64,000 nucleotides of DNA, taken from assembly GCA_025642065.1 (NCBI GenBank), contig JAODUP010000184.1, forward strand, positions 374,001 to 438,000, read 5' to 3'. Below the pieces are notes generated by a model, which searched no databases, was not told the origin of the DNA, and saw only the letters and a program-made list of their open reading frames with translations. This stretch comes from Paralvinella palmiformis. Taxonomy: Eukaryota; Annelida; Polychaeta; Terebellida; Alvinellidae. How positions within the stretch are numbered: the first letter of the stretch is position 1; the number at the start of each line of letters is the position of its first letter. The translations under genes were made by a program, and so were the position numbers. Below are positions 35,252 to 46,206 of the stretch, one piece after another.

Positions 35252-36203
35252 ATTCTCCAAATCCAACGAAGCAAGAAGGATCGGTAACTTGTTCCGGTAA
35301 CGACGTCATCGATTTGACGGAGACCGACGACGAAGACGACGTGACGATGGCCGTCTCGGTACCGGACAGCAACAGCTCGGTGGGCAGCCCATCGTCACCG
35401 AGCTCGACGACGTCGTCCTCGGAGAACGCCCACAGCCTGTCGTCGCCGTCGGTCATCTCGCTGGCGCCGACCACGTCGGCCGCTTCCGGATCCTCGGTGC
35501 CGTCGCTGATACCCTCACGGTGCGTCAGTCCACCCGTCATCAGTCTGGACACGCCGCCCCGCCTCTCGGTCAGCCCCCTGAGCCTGCCCCGCAGCCCGCG
35601 CCGCACCCCGCACTCGAACCCGCGCTACTCGCCGTACGCGTCGCCGCTCGTCTCGCCCGGCACGCTGTCTCCCGCCGGCCGCACCGTCAGCTCGGCGGCG
35701 TCGTCGACGTCGACGCCGTTGCACCATCGCGGCGTGTCGCCGACGCCGAGTCCGCCTCCCGCTCATTCCAATGTGTCCAGCCTCAGTCTGAGTAGCCTGA
35801 TGGCGCCACCGTCGACCTCGTCCGCCTACGGCTCGCATCCCTTCTATAACCCGATGTTCGGCAACCATCTCGAGTCGATGTCCGATACCGACCTCGACGA
35901 CATACTAACGTCGTTCGCGTCGAGCGGCTCCGCCTACCCGATGTCGTTGATGAGTTCGGGCATGTATAATCCGTACGGCGGCCCTTCCATCCCTTATTCG
36001 CTGGCCTCTCAGATGTCGTTCGCCGATCCCGCCAGCGCCAAAGATTCCCTCTCCAGCCTGTACGGCCGCGGCCTGAACTCGAATCGGTCGACAACGACGC
36101 GTAGCGGTACCGCCGCCGCCGCCACCTCGAACTCCGGGTCATCGGCGACCATGACCGCGTCCGCCACCAGCCCTTCCGGTAGTCCGAGCTCGCACTTCGG
36201 TCG
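35252..36203 (+). CDS. PIAS: PIAS coding exon 13: SIM and GC-rich Ser/Pro region
   Basis: The acceptor CCGTTTTCAG precedes 35252. The exon opens with DSPNPTKQEGSVTCSGNDVI and DLTETDDEDD; residues VIDLT (446-450) followed by acidic residues form the classic PIAS SUMO-interaction motif. About 290 residues rich in Ser, Pro and Thr follow, including repeated VISL-type motifs (SVISLAP, PVISLDTP) and a late Tyr/Met/Ser segment. GC content is about two thirds by eye and serine is mostly TCG or AGC, unlike the AT-rich neighbouring exons. The frame continues through CGG TGA at 36202-36207, but CG|GTGAGAC is a consensus donor. The two carried bases join the G at 40716 in frame, so I end the exon at 36203. 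Retaining the intron would stop the protein at once after Arg. Confidence 0.85.
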
Positions 36204-39123
36204 GTGAGACCTCGCGTGGTCTTGGCTCGTTCTTTGTCCATTTACCAACCCGTACGTACGTACGCACGCTCGTGTGTGCCTGTCGGGTGGACGTGTGTGT
36301 GTGCGTGCGTGCATGTGTGCGTGTGTGTCCGCGTGCTGGCCCTAGTCAGAATGGCAAGTGATCTTTTGAATCACTGACCACACCTCCTTTTTATCGTTGA
36401 TGAACTGAGCCTCGCGTTATGGTTATATATATATATATATATGATTATTGTTTTATAACCAGAGTCGCTGAAAATGCCGTGTCAGGGAGAGTGGAGCTCT
36501 GGTTCTTATAGATGTGACGCATTTGTACAGTGAACCCCACCCCGTTTATTAACCAAAGTTTATAACCCTGGTGTGTGCCAGGTCTCCATGTAGAGGAGCG
36601 TATTCTCCCGAATGTGTGAATATTGGTAGATGTGTGGGTAGATGCGTGCGTGCGTGCGCGTGTGTGTGTTCACATCGGTTTCAGTGGCAGCTGTGATTAT
36701 CAAAGATATATTAAACATACATAACAGGGTATACACAAACCGCATTATGTGGTCCTCTTTGTGTGTGTGTGTTCGTATGAAAAATTGTTCGTCCACGTGC
36801 CGTCTTGCTATATGTACACACCTGTACTATGTATGTACAGTAACTGCAACTGTTCAGCCTGTGTCAGTGAATTGGCGACGAAATAGCTAGCAGATGATGG
36901 ATAACACCAAGTTATTGGCTCAAGTTATCAGTGCTGAATACGGAGCGATTTAATCGGCGTGTCTGCACTGTGGTTGCTAGGCCCGGGTCGCCTGATGTGG
37001 ATACGGCCCCCGGCAATACGATCCGCCATGCCCCGACACACACAAACCTCAGTGAGGTGACCTCAGACATTTAAGTCGCTGATCCGTGAATTTCTTCACC
37101 TCGTCCATCAGGCGCCATGCGGTTTCCTTGCAGTCGGTGCGCTGGGGGTCTTGGCTCTGGTTAATCCATTCCCCAGTGTGATTGGTTCGTCGGATGTGTG
37201 TCGCTTAGGACGACGTCTTCTCGGGTTCGCTTTCCCTTTCCTTCCGTTGCCGCCAGAGGTCACCACCGTTTCAAAGCAGCCAATCGGCGACGATTTACGT
37301 TAAGCTCTTATTTAGCGGTTGTGTCTGTGAAGCTTAACGAGTACAGTTTTATCTGCTCCGTAAGGGTTTTTGTTGTTGTTGTGAAGACTTTTATCTCCTG
37401 CTGTTGTTTTATGTTGTGTTGGCATTTTTGTTCTGTAAAATGGTAAAAACAGGATGCGTTTACGATGTGTTTGAATTCCCGACATTTAGTTACGGATTTT
37501 TTTTAGGATTCATCTGCTTGTAATGTATGCGTGTATATATGGAGACATTGTGTGTTTGTGTACAGGTGTGTGTGTGTGTGTGTGTGATTTCAACAGACAT
37601 GCGTACATACGTATATAGGTGTGTATGTGTGTGTGCGAGTGGTATATACCTTGTAGATAAACGTTGTAGATACCTTGTTTTTTTTGTTTTCCAAACATTG
37701 CCAGTGATGTGTTTGCTGATGTAGGTGGTGATGATGATGATGATGTAATGAATGTAATTTATTATGTTGTATGTTATCTGGTAATGTTTGTCGTGAGCAC
37801 CAACTCGTCAAGACTTACTAATAGAACTCTGTGCCGTCGTGCTCTGTGGTGTTTGCCTTGTATGCCTGTGTGTCAGTTTGCGACCGTAGGTGGACAGGCA
37901 CAGGCGCGCACACTTATATAATATGTATATATTACGAGTATAATGTGTCTGGTTATGTTGTACAAGGAGAATTGTCGACTCTGAACGATGAAATAGATAT
38001 TAAAAGTTGTTTTTATCACCTGGAGTTGTTCTGTGTTGGTATTGTCATTTGTTGATTGGCAGTGACTGCACAGAGACGCTCTGTGACAAGAATGACTGTA
38101 TAGATAAATGTGACCTGTCGTGGTGTGATCGAGGAGTACGTCGCTGTCGAAGCGATTTATCGCATGCGTGAAACACCAATCATAACGTTCGGTAGCCACT
38201 ATGTTATGCTATCGGTAAATGGTGACGTTATGCTTGCACTTTTTTAAAGGAAATTGACGTCGATTGAACACGCACGGTGTTGTAATATTAGTTGTGGATT
38301 GTTCAAATTTTAACATAGTTTTCAGTTGTGGTTTGATTATTTAAAATCTGAAAATCACAAATGTCATCACTTAATAGTAATTTTGGTAATTAAATTTGGA
38401 ATATTACATATACTTTGAGAGGCACACTGATATTTGTAGTCACTTTATCCTAAGCATGTTGACATCGTTTTTTTTTTGGCTGATGCAGACACAGGGGGGT
38501 AAACGTCAACTTCCACAAGCATCTGCAACTGTTTAAGCCAGGTACACTGGTACCTTATAAAAGTCATTTACACTGACCGTCCAGGTGTTTAATTGCAGTT
38601 GAGAAATCTGAGGCAGGTATAGGGCAAGAGGTAAAAAATTCTTCTAACTTGATCGCACAAATCAAATACCCATATTCTAAGGTTATTCTTGGTTTAACAT
38701 TCAAACTGTGATAGTTTCCTATTTGATAATCAGCCCTTAAATTGGAGATTCTTCTTTGAAGCATAATTAAACGGCTTCATGCATACCCACATTCACAAAC
38801 GTTTGTGAGGATGAAGTATGAAGAATCACACCGAGCCAACAAAGGATGAAACATGATTCTAATGAAACATGATTTAAAATCTTTGACCTTTGAAATGGGT
38901 ACAGCAGGTTGTTGAAACCAGACCACGAAGTTTCCTCCAGAGTGTTGGCGTATCTGTGTGAGAGATGCACATTTCAACAGATGAAAAACATTACAAATCA
39001 TGCAGATGTGGATAAAATATAAGGCCATAATATGATGTACTGGTAGTTGGTCAAAGAATGTTGGAATCTTCTGGGGGTTGATCGAGATTGAGATATAGCT
39101 CATAGAATGGGGGGGGGGTGAAT

Positions 39124-39290
39124 ATTCCGATGGTGGAGTGGTTAGAGCACTGCTTTGCAAACCTTGGAAGTATTGGGCTCGAATCTTGCCAATACTTGTG
39201 TTTGTGGGATTTGTTTGCTTAGGGGGGTCAGTCCTCTGCCGTATGTTCCTGGTGTGACCAACGCCGAGGCTAAATTACTCAACAACAACA
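39124..39290 (+). mobile_element. tRNA-derived SINE, family C
   Basis: The head GATGGTGGAGTGGTTAGAGC resembles an A box, and GGCTCGAATCTTGCC resembles a B box. The 3' part has GTGTGACCAACGCCGAGGCT then AAATTACTCAACAAC. Related copies lie near 5114, 19687, 29441 and 57507. Confidence 0.75.
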
Positions 39291-40399
39291 TCAAAAAGGG
39301 AATTGAATCTATTATTCAGATGCCAGTCAGACCTACTGCTGAAGAAGCTAGCATTCACTATTCAAGGATCACTGAACGGTTGAGAGCATTCATTATTCAG
39401 AAAGCGCTGAATACATAAACATCCACAACTGAATCACAACAACCCAGTGTTCGATATCCGGGAAGGTACAAAAATTCCAGTCACTCCTACCCAGGAAGAA
39501 TGAAATAACCCGGCATACATTACCCGACAAGGACTAAACAATCCAGTGATCCCGGGCTACCCTGGAGGAAATTAACAATCCGGAATGAACTAAATAACAA
39601 TAACAGAACGAACGAAACTATTAGGCAGAAAAATCCATATATTTACTACTTAGAAAGAGCTAACTAATCCATCAGCCATCCAATACCCAGGAGCATCATG
39701 GTTGGGTATGGATTCTTTAACACGATGAATATTGTCCTCATATTTTATGGGTCAGTTTACTTTGACATGATCGGTTTTCTTACCGAGATTGTCAACCACA
39801 AATAATTGTGATTTAATTTAATGAAAAATTATATCTTGTGTGACTTCTATTTTAAAGTGAATGTCGTAATTGTGTTTTGTGTGCGTGTTGTGAAATAATA
39901 GTACGTCTGTTTTTACATACTCCATATCATCTTTGTGTGAGGGGCTTACTACTTCTAGGTTTTGCGATGAGTGGTCGACAACTTCGACAAGTACTTAGTC
40001 TAACGTTAACCAGCGAGTGCCCCTGTTTTAGCAATCGTATTGATTACATCTGGGAAATGAGATGATCAGATTCGGGCCTTTTACCGAAGGGTCAGATGTC
40101 CAACAGATACGAGCAACACCGAGATTTGAACCCATGACCAGAATTTCTCCAGCTCAGGACGTAGCTGTACTTGTACTCTGTGACATCCTAATAAGGTTCA
40201 GTTTGCAGTAGTCTTCCAGCCTCAGAAGTTGGATTCGGTTCTCTCAGAATATGACTTCGTTCCCTTTCGGTCTGAAGGTTGTTGTATTGTCTGCGTGTTG
40301 GCTTTTGAATTCCTCTTCTTAAAAGACTGTACCTGGTTCTAGTCTGGTCTTAGATAGTCATACCTGTATCATGATTGTCGTTATTGTTGCGCGATCCAC

Positions 40400-40478
40400 C
40401 TTCGTCTTACTTCGGGTTCTGGCCCATTTAGCCTACCATGTCGACAAAAGTGGCCGTAAAACATCAACCATCATCATA
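40400..40478 (+). mobile_element. Family A SINE, 3' end only
   Basis: Only GGCCCATTTAGCCTACCATG, AAAAGTGGCCGTAAAACATC and ATCATCAT remain, consistent with 5' truncation. Confidence 0.75.
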
Positions 40479-40715
40479 AACTGAATAATTTGTAGGCATC
40501 TCACATATGGGGTTTCACTGTACAGTGCCTTCATGTGGCTCCCACGAATATCGATTCACCACCGTTCGGTCTATTATCATAATGCACTTAAAACATTCTT
40601 CCACATCCACACTGATCGTGTCTTAATTTCTAAATAATCCGAGCTATTTAATAAAGCGCTGTAAACCGGTTGTCTATAGCCTCACAATCTATAACCATCT
40701 TTTGATTTCTTACAG

Positions 40716-40885
40716 GATTTCCCCTCTAATGATGCCAAATTTACGATCTGCCTTTGATGGTGACGTTTCGCCAGTCTACTCGAATTCCCTCCAGACATCC
40801 TCATATCCAATGCCGCTGTTGCCTCCAATGACTGACCATCACATGTGCAGACCAGAGGGATCCTTAATGGGCAGTCAACCACAGG
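40716..40885 (+). CDS. PIAS: PIAS coding exon 14: C-terminal tail
   Basis: The acceptor TTTCTTACAG precedes 40716 and the donor GTATTT follows 40885. Joined to CG from exon 13 it reads R-ISPLMMPNLRSAFDGDVSPV and on to SLMGSQPQ. It has no stop in this phase, it is Pro/Met/Ser-rich like other PIAS tails, and codon phase fits on both sides. The donor is weaker than others. Without splicing, the frame would run to a stop at 40927-40929 and give an alternative end. Assignment rests on phase, splice sites and composition, not on a recognised domain. Confidence 0.72.
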
Positions 40886-43172
40886 GTATTTATTCGTTTA
40901 TTGAATTAAGTCCGCCAAATTCGTGCTAGTCCTGGGGAAATTAAAAAATATATATTCGCAAATATGATCAGCAAAATTTAGGCATATATTAAGAGGGTTC
41001 TCCCGTTTTGTTTAATTACTACCTAAATGGAACATGGAAAATTCCTCTAATGCTGTGGTGTTAGCTCCCATGCTGAATAATTTTTGCACGTCGATGTTAT
41101 TGTTCTGCACCTGTAATTTCAAATACCAATGTGTAGTGTGTTTTTTTCAATTTATATTTCTTTGAAAAATTATAAATATAACACCCAACGAAAAGATGTT
41201 ATTTAAACAAAAAACTAAAAAAAGAGTCACTACACCTAGAATCAAGTGATTCTACACCTTTTGTAGAAATCTTTGTTTTCGAGATAGTAATCAACTTGGT
41301 GGTTGAATAATAAAATTGTGTTTCTGCTTCCATCAGACAAAACCTGCATCAGCCTGGCTAGTTATATAGTCGTTGCCAACATAACATTAAAGGAACAGTT
41401 CACCCTTAGATAATATGATTTAAATGTGTAATGCAAAATCCCTAATAATAATAATGGAAAAAAGTCATGTTGTGACCTGATGGCATAAGGATTATGCGTC
41501 CACCTAGATCCCGATCAGGTCAGGTCACAGATGATCTGGCTTAGCCATTCTCATCACCGTACCTGATCCCTGTGCTCAACCTAATTATTACTAGCTGATG
41601 TTGTTGTCGGTTCATTTCCATAAATCTTACATCTCGGTAGATGCTTCTTGTTACAGGAGTGTAAAAAATTGTCTTAAGAAATTTCACCACATAGTTTTCT
41701 TTAGCCATTTCAGTAAGATATGAGGCTGTTTGGACGAACTATACTGTAATATTGGTAAATAGGGTTTTGTTATGAAAATACCGGCTTGGGCGAGCCCTGT
41801 TTATAATGATATAACCAGGTAACACGAAGCTTGTATTAAATGACCTCAGATTTCAGGAGCGTCCGATCTATGTCTGGTTTCACAGACCACCGATTAACCA
41901 GAACCTTGAGCCGGATATTTAATATGTGGTTGATCATAGTTTGATATCATTTATAATTTGTGTGACCATAATTAGTTCTGAAATTTTGAAATGAAGGTGA
42001 ACTGTTCCTTTAAGGAAAAATATTAATCAATTCAATTGAAAGTAGTACATACATTTGAAAATGAAATAAGACCTAATGATTTTACTTGAACTACCAGTTT
42101 GTTATGCAAAAATTTTGGAATAAAAGTAATTTTCAAATCATTGTTTCACAAGCCTCATGTACGTATTGTTCCCGGAGGATGCCTCTCGCTAACTATGCCA
42201 TCTGGAAACATTATTAGCTTCCAAATTTCCGAAGTTGATACACCAGATAATTTGACGTGCACGAGCTTGTTCACATAGTTTGTACTAGTAAATAGCCTAG
42301 TTCTGTTGATAAACTTGAATATTAGAAACGCTAGAACTGAACGTAAATTATAATCTACAATGAACAGAATCCAATTTGTGCTTTGCGACGCATTGATTGT
42401 GAGCATATCGTTAAACATCGGCCATAGAAACTCGAATAACTGTGCTAGTAGTATAGAGCTGTAGTTTTAAAAATGGATAAAACAGTCCAACATATTAAAA
42501 GGTGCGAAACAGTGTAAAGTGGTATTTCAGAAAAATTTACAATCCCACAAAACTGCAAGGAAGAAATCCGTCTCCAATAATAATGTCAGCTCTAGGTTCA
42601 CATATGTTCGGGGTCTTTAACTCGGAAACATACAAAAGTGTAGTTGGTACCGTTATTGCACCACGAGAAAAACCAAGAGCTCGCCGTGGTTAAATCAGGA
42701 CACCACACGGTATACTATCGCCATTCATTTAGATTTGTTCAATTCTGATGTACTTGATATATTTTATTATTTTAATTAAAAAATTTTGTATTCTCTGATC
42801 CAGTCTTATTGTTGTCAATAGAAGAATTTGAAACTGTTATCAAGTATTTGAAACCAATATTGATCGATATATGTTGCATTTTAACATCAACCTGGTAAAT
42901 CAAACTATAACTGGAACTAATAATTTGTTTGGTCATAATTAAATTTATTTATGCTGTATGGTCTATACATTTGATCATTATAGTTGTGTATTGGTGTCTA
43001 TTAAATCTTATAGCCAGGATCTGGATTATTTTTGGTGCATGTTAACAGATCGGCTCCAGTAATCTGTGAAATAAAACATTTACCTTGATTGTACTTGTGT
43101 GCCAAGCTAGTACACAAACACAAAAGTTTACGATGATGTTACTTCATATCCCATTGTTGTCTTCTTTTCTAG
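40886..43172 (+). other. PIAS intron with a TTAA-flanked MITE
   Basis: This 2.3 kb intron contains the MITE at 41387-42013. An open frame at 42502-42693 has no family match and was not used. No other feature was seen. Confidence 0.65.
41387..42013. mobile_element. MITE with TTAA target duplication (Kolobok/piggyBac-like)
   Basis: TTAA at 41387-41390 and 42010-42013 flank a 619-bp body. The body starts AGGAACAGTTCACCCTT and ends AAGGTGAACTGTTCCT, inverted repeats of about 16 bases. TTAA duplications with AGG-type ends are known for Kolobok and piggyBac superfamilies. There is no coding capacity inside. Confidence 0.82.
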
Positions 43173-43219
43173 TTAGAGAACTGTACAAAATGCTTACCAC
43201 TCCCATGGACACAGGTGAG
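43173..43219 (+). CDS. PIAS: PIAS coding exon 15: C-terminal tail, tandem donors
   Basis: The acceptor CTTCTTTTCTAG precedes 43173. With the G carried from exon 14 it reads VRELYKMLTTPMDTGE. Two donors lie five bases apart, CAG|GTGAGG (cut after 43214) and GAG|GTATGC (cut after 43219). Only the downstream donor keeps the final exon open to its DVIALD end. The upstream donor would give two more residues (DS) and a stop at 43386-43388. I chose 43219 for that reason. Confidence 0.7.
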
Positions 43220-43380
43220 GTATGCCATCTCAACACCATATTCTCTCTGTGTGTGTGTGTGTGTGTCATCGTTTGAACTATAAAGAACAAATTATTTAGC
43301 AGTATGCATATTTTGCTGTAACTGTGTTTCATTTGGCATGATCTGTTTAATTAATTATCGGTGATTTGTATTCTCATCAG

Positions 43381-43452
43381 ATTCCTGATCAATACGGCGG
43401 GCCAGCAGCAACCTCATCAACCCAAAGTGATGTCATAGCATTGGATGAATGA
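43381..43452 (+). CDS. PIAS: PIAS last coding exon with terminal SIM-like motif
   Basis: The acceptor TTCTCATCAG ends at 43380. The exon reads IPDQYGGPAATSSTQSDVIA and LDE, then TGA at 43450-43452. The end SDVIALDE resembles a hydrophobic-acidic SUMO-interaction motif and a short conserved-looking tail. Its frame joins exon 15 exactly when the downstream donor is used, giving a total of 840 residues. No PIAS-specific domain lies here, so confidence rests on splicing and phase. Confidence 0.72.
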   Translation: MPDQYGGPAATSSTQSDVIALDE

Positions 43453-44585
43453 ACGAACGAACGAAAGAACGCCCACAATGTCTGCTCATCGTCTGGAATC
43501 AATATAAACTGTGTGTGATGTCTTCTTATGTTTTCTATTTATTTCGCCATTCCATAACCACACACCACCAACTATCTTTTGTCTATTCGAGTGATGTAGC
43601 ACCAATTCTGGATGAATGCCTGAATATGTTTGCGATCGAGATGTCATTCCCAGCATATTTGACAGAGTTCATTTCTGTTCATATCAAGGGGACGGGGCTC
43701 GGAAGAGTCTGTTATCTTATCCAATATATATCTATATTGGAACCTTGCACCACACTTCTATGCTGGCCATTCCCTTGTTATGAATGCATCTGACAAGTAC
43801 TAAGTTTGTGCCTGCGTTTTGTTTATACGTCTGCCATTTAAACCTAACACAGCACATTTTAGCTCAGAAGATGGATTGCTACTGTGATATTTGCTTGTAT
43901 ATGTCCCAGTCACACTGCCATAAAGTCGAGTCAAAACTGTATGATTGTGACAGCCAATGTGCTACATGTGTCCACTACGTAAAGAAATGCATTTAGAAAT
44001 AGTTTAGAAAAAAATACTCAGCCGGTACAGTGAGTTAGAATGTTTACTGACTAGTCTTTTTTGCATAATTATATCACAAAAGCAGCAGAGAGAGAATGAA
44101 AATTAATCTCGTAATTAATTATTTTAGTGTCCGAGTTGTCATGTTCTAATTTATAGTTTATTTAAAATAATTTTATACGTGATGTTATTGTCGTTCCATC
44201 ACAAAAATGTCTACTCAGATGGTCATCAATTCTTAAAATATTTTTGCTTACCGTTAAAGGTGATTTCGGTTTATTTTTCTGTGAAAATAACCAGCGTTTT
44301 CCATCTACGTAATCTAAGTATTTGAATCTTGATCTCGTTTGTGTGTAAAATGTCATTTTCTAAAGTGATAATTGTTTCTTATTTTTGGTTTGTACATGTA
44401 TTATAAATGATGCTCATATTTGTATGCGTGTATTGTAAACTGTAATCTGATAGTAAACCTTTTGATACCATATCCATTATCTGACTTGATTTGTGTCAAA
44501 TACATTGAGCCGACAAACAGGTCACCACAAATTGATGTTCTCTGATCGTACTGATAAGATTAGTAACACCATCAAAATAACGAAA

Positions 44586-44591
44586 AATAAA
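44586..44591 (+). promoter_or_regulatory. Candidate poly(A) signal AATAAA
   Basis: This is the first canonical hexamer after the PIAS stop codon, in an AT-rich stretch. Use is inferred, not shown. Confidence 0.45.
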
Positions 44592-44787
44592 TTCTGTACG
44601 CAATACCGATTTCTAAAGCTGCTCATTGGATGACAATAATCTTGTGTTAATTGTCTACGCCTTCCTGCAATGTCTGCAATCAAATTATTTTTAGACGCAT
44701 ATAAACAAAAACATACAGGTGTAACATATTTAGAAATTTACCGTTTGATACTCCTGCTGTAGTGTCATTGTTACAGCTTTATTCAGC

Positions 44788-44793
44788 AATAAA
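44788..44793 (+). promoter_or_regulatory. Second candidate poly(A) signal AATAAA
   Basis: This hexamer in GCAATAAAGTTG lies about 200 bases after the first. Either could end the PIAS transcript. Confidence 0.4.
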
Positions 44794-45297
44794 GTTGAAT
44801 TAAGTTTATACCTATTATTTAAAAATAGTTGTGGGATATTTCATCATGGAGGTGTCGAAGCTCGTGCCCTCATAAATCCTATAAATCCTGTGCCCTCGCT
44901 ATATAAACACATCAAACTAATGATGTAAATTTTATGCGTATTAGCAAAGTTGCATGTCAAATGCTCCCAAGACATTTATATCCTGTAATTAAAAATTGAA
45001 TGTTGCATGCACACCGGAAATATACAGATCTTGTACGATACAGGCCTATGATTGTTCATTCCATAACTATACTGTAAAACATGGAATAGATTCAATCAAC
45101 CCTTTTGTACATCTAAGATTTCTTTCCATACATCTTGCTCTTTAATGTCAATGACATTAATTCAGTTACCAATTTTAACTATTGTCACTTCAGACAAAAC
45201 CCATTAGTACGCACCCATAACAGGTTTGAATCCTGGTGTTGTCTGTATTTCTATGATGGTTCATCCGATAAGAGATTATGGCCCGAGCCACCATAGG

Positions 45298-45585
45298 TGG
45301 GGTCAATTCAATTCCGGAATTGCTTATTTAAAAAAAATGGAATTGGAATTGATAAAATTGGAATTGAAGTTGGCTACAAAAAATCAAATCCACAAATTAA
45401 TTTACCATTTAATATTTTAATTCAGAAATATTTCTTCCATGACAATCCTACTTGGAATATAAACTACTCGGATTAGGTATTCCAAGTAGGTACTCATGGT
45501 AAAAGTAGTACATAAAAAGAGTAGGAATTGATACAATTGGAATTGATAAATTTGATGTGGAATTGACAAAATGGAATTGACCCCA
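45298..45585. mobile_element. Palindromic MITE with GGAATTG-rich arms
   Basis: TGGGGTCAATTC at 45298 and GAATTGACCCCA ending at 45585 are perfect inverted 12-mers. Both arms hold runs of TGGAATTGGAATTGATA-type sequence. A central hairpin is formed by CCTACTTGGAATA (45447) and TATTCCAAGTAGG (45478). No target duplication was obvious. Confidence 0.75.
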
Positions 45586-46206
45586 TGTCTGGGTCCAAGC
45601 ATGTAATTTTTCTTACAAGCAGCACACTAGCCACATGTCACAGATGATGCCGTCATTCATTCAACTGACACCGATGAAGACCATCATGAAGAATTTCATA
45701 AAAAGGTATTTTTTTTGGTTTCCTGGAGGGAGATAAAATAATTATTTGTTAAATGTGGAATTTTTAAGGTTATTTCCCCTCTTAGTTTCTTTTTACAATT
45801 TCCAAACTTCAGGCAGAGTGGATTTACAAAAAAAGAACCATTTAATTATAATATGGATTTATCAGGGTTCCTACGCGTCCCAGAAATGTCCTGGAATTTG
45901 ACAAAATCTGGAAATGTCCTGGAAAAAAATATTGTATGTGAAACAATCCACTTAGAACAAAACAGCTTGCGAATAAATATTATGCTTGTTAAAGAGAACT
46001 TTGTACTGTCTTTTTCTTGATATCCCATGTTAGTTGAATTTTAAATAAAAGTGGGTGAATCAGACAGTTAGAAGGAGTGAGGAGGAGGCTGTACCATAAA
46101 AATGTCAATAACCGATCATATATTGATTAAATATATATGCTGCATGTAAAGGTGCAATTACACAGCACTGAGTTCTAATACACAAAGAAGTTCAAAAGAT
46201 TCCCTT

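Larger units (their letters stand above)
36204..40715 (+). other. PIAS intron, CpG-rich at its 5' end
   Basis: The first 2 kb (to about 38200) stay richer in CpG than the rest of the window and include TG-rich tracts. A variant poly(A) signal ATTAAA lies near 36710, which an intron-retaining transcript could use. Further on are a tRNA-like SINE (39124-39290), a degenerate array with AACAATCC-AG motifs near 39420-39610, and a SINE 3' end (40400-40478). Confidence 0.6.
6090..44793 (+). other. PIAS: PIAS-family SUMO E3 ligase gene (sixteen coding exons seen, 5' end missing)
   Basis: PIAS proteins are nuclear SUMO E3 ligases that bring the SUMO-charged E2 Ubc9 to transcription factors and chromatin proteins. 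Known family order is SAP, PINIT, SP-RING, acidic SIM and a variable Ser-rich tail, and all five are present here in that order. Exons were joined by GT-AG sites and codon phase. Every junction keeps frame, and the sum from the Met at 6093 is 2523 nt, i.e. 840 residues plus stop. The length is somewhat greater than the roughly 510-650 residues of vertebrate PIAS, mostly because of the Ser/Pro exon 35252-36203. Introns range from 161 nt to 15.6 kb. The span end is the second candidate poly(A) signal. Orthology to one vertebrate paralogue cannot be decided here; invertebrates usually have a single PIAS. No tiny first exon, like the one that precedes SAP in vertebrates, could be identified. Confidence 0.93.
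43453..44793 (+). other. Probable PIAS 3' UTR
   Basis: After the stop there is AT-rich non-coding sequence. The first AATAAA on this strand is at 44586-44591 and another is at 44788-44793, so the 3' UTR is probably about 1.1-1.3 kb. Open frames at 43449-43793 and 43784-43996 show no similarity and are taken as chance. Confidence 0.55.

Noticed and set aside
35172..36314. Several long frames on the minus strand and in other + frames across the GC-rich PIAS exon
   Set aside because: They are a by-product of high GC and TCG/CGA codons; their products are Arg- or Ala-rich with no domain, and the + frame has splice sites, phase and a SIM.
39155..39418. 87-codon frame MQTLEVLGSNL...
   Set aside because: Its first half is the body of a tRNA-derived SINE (family C); not a gene.
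40886..40929. PIAS ending at the TAG 40927-40929 by reading through the exon 14 donor
   Set aside because: The exons at 43173 and 43381 fit phase and composition. Read-through remains possible because the donor is only moderate.
42502..42693. Open frame ending in Arg-rich residues within the last large intron
   Set aside because: No suitable splice phase with the PIAS exons and no similarity.
43386..43388. TGA as the PIAS stop in the last exon
   Set aside because: This applies only if the upstream tandem donor is used; the downstream donor gives a longer frame with a SIM-like end and is preferred. It is kept as a possible isoform.
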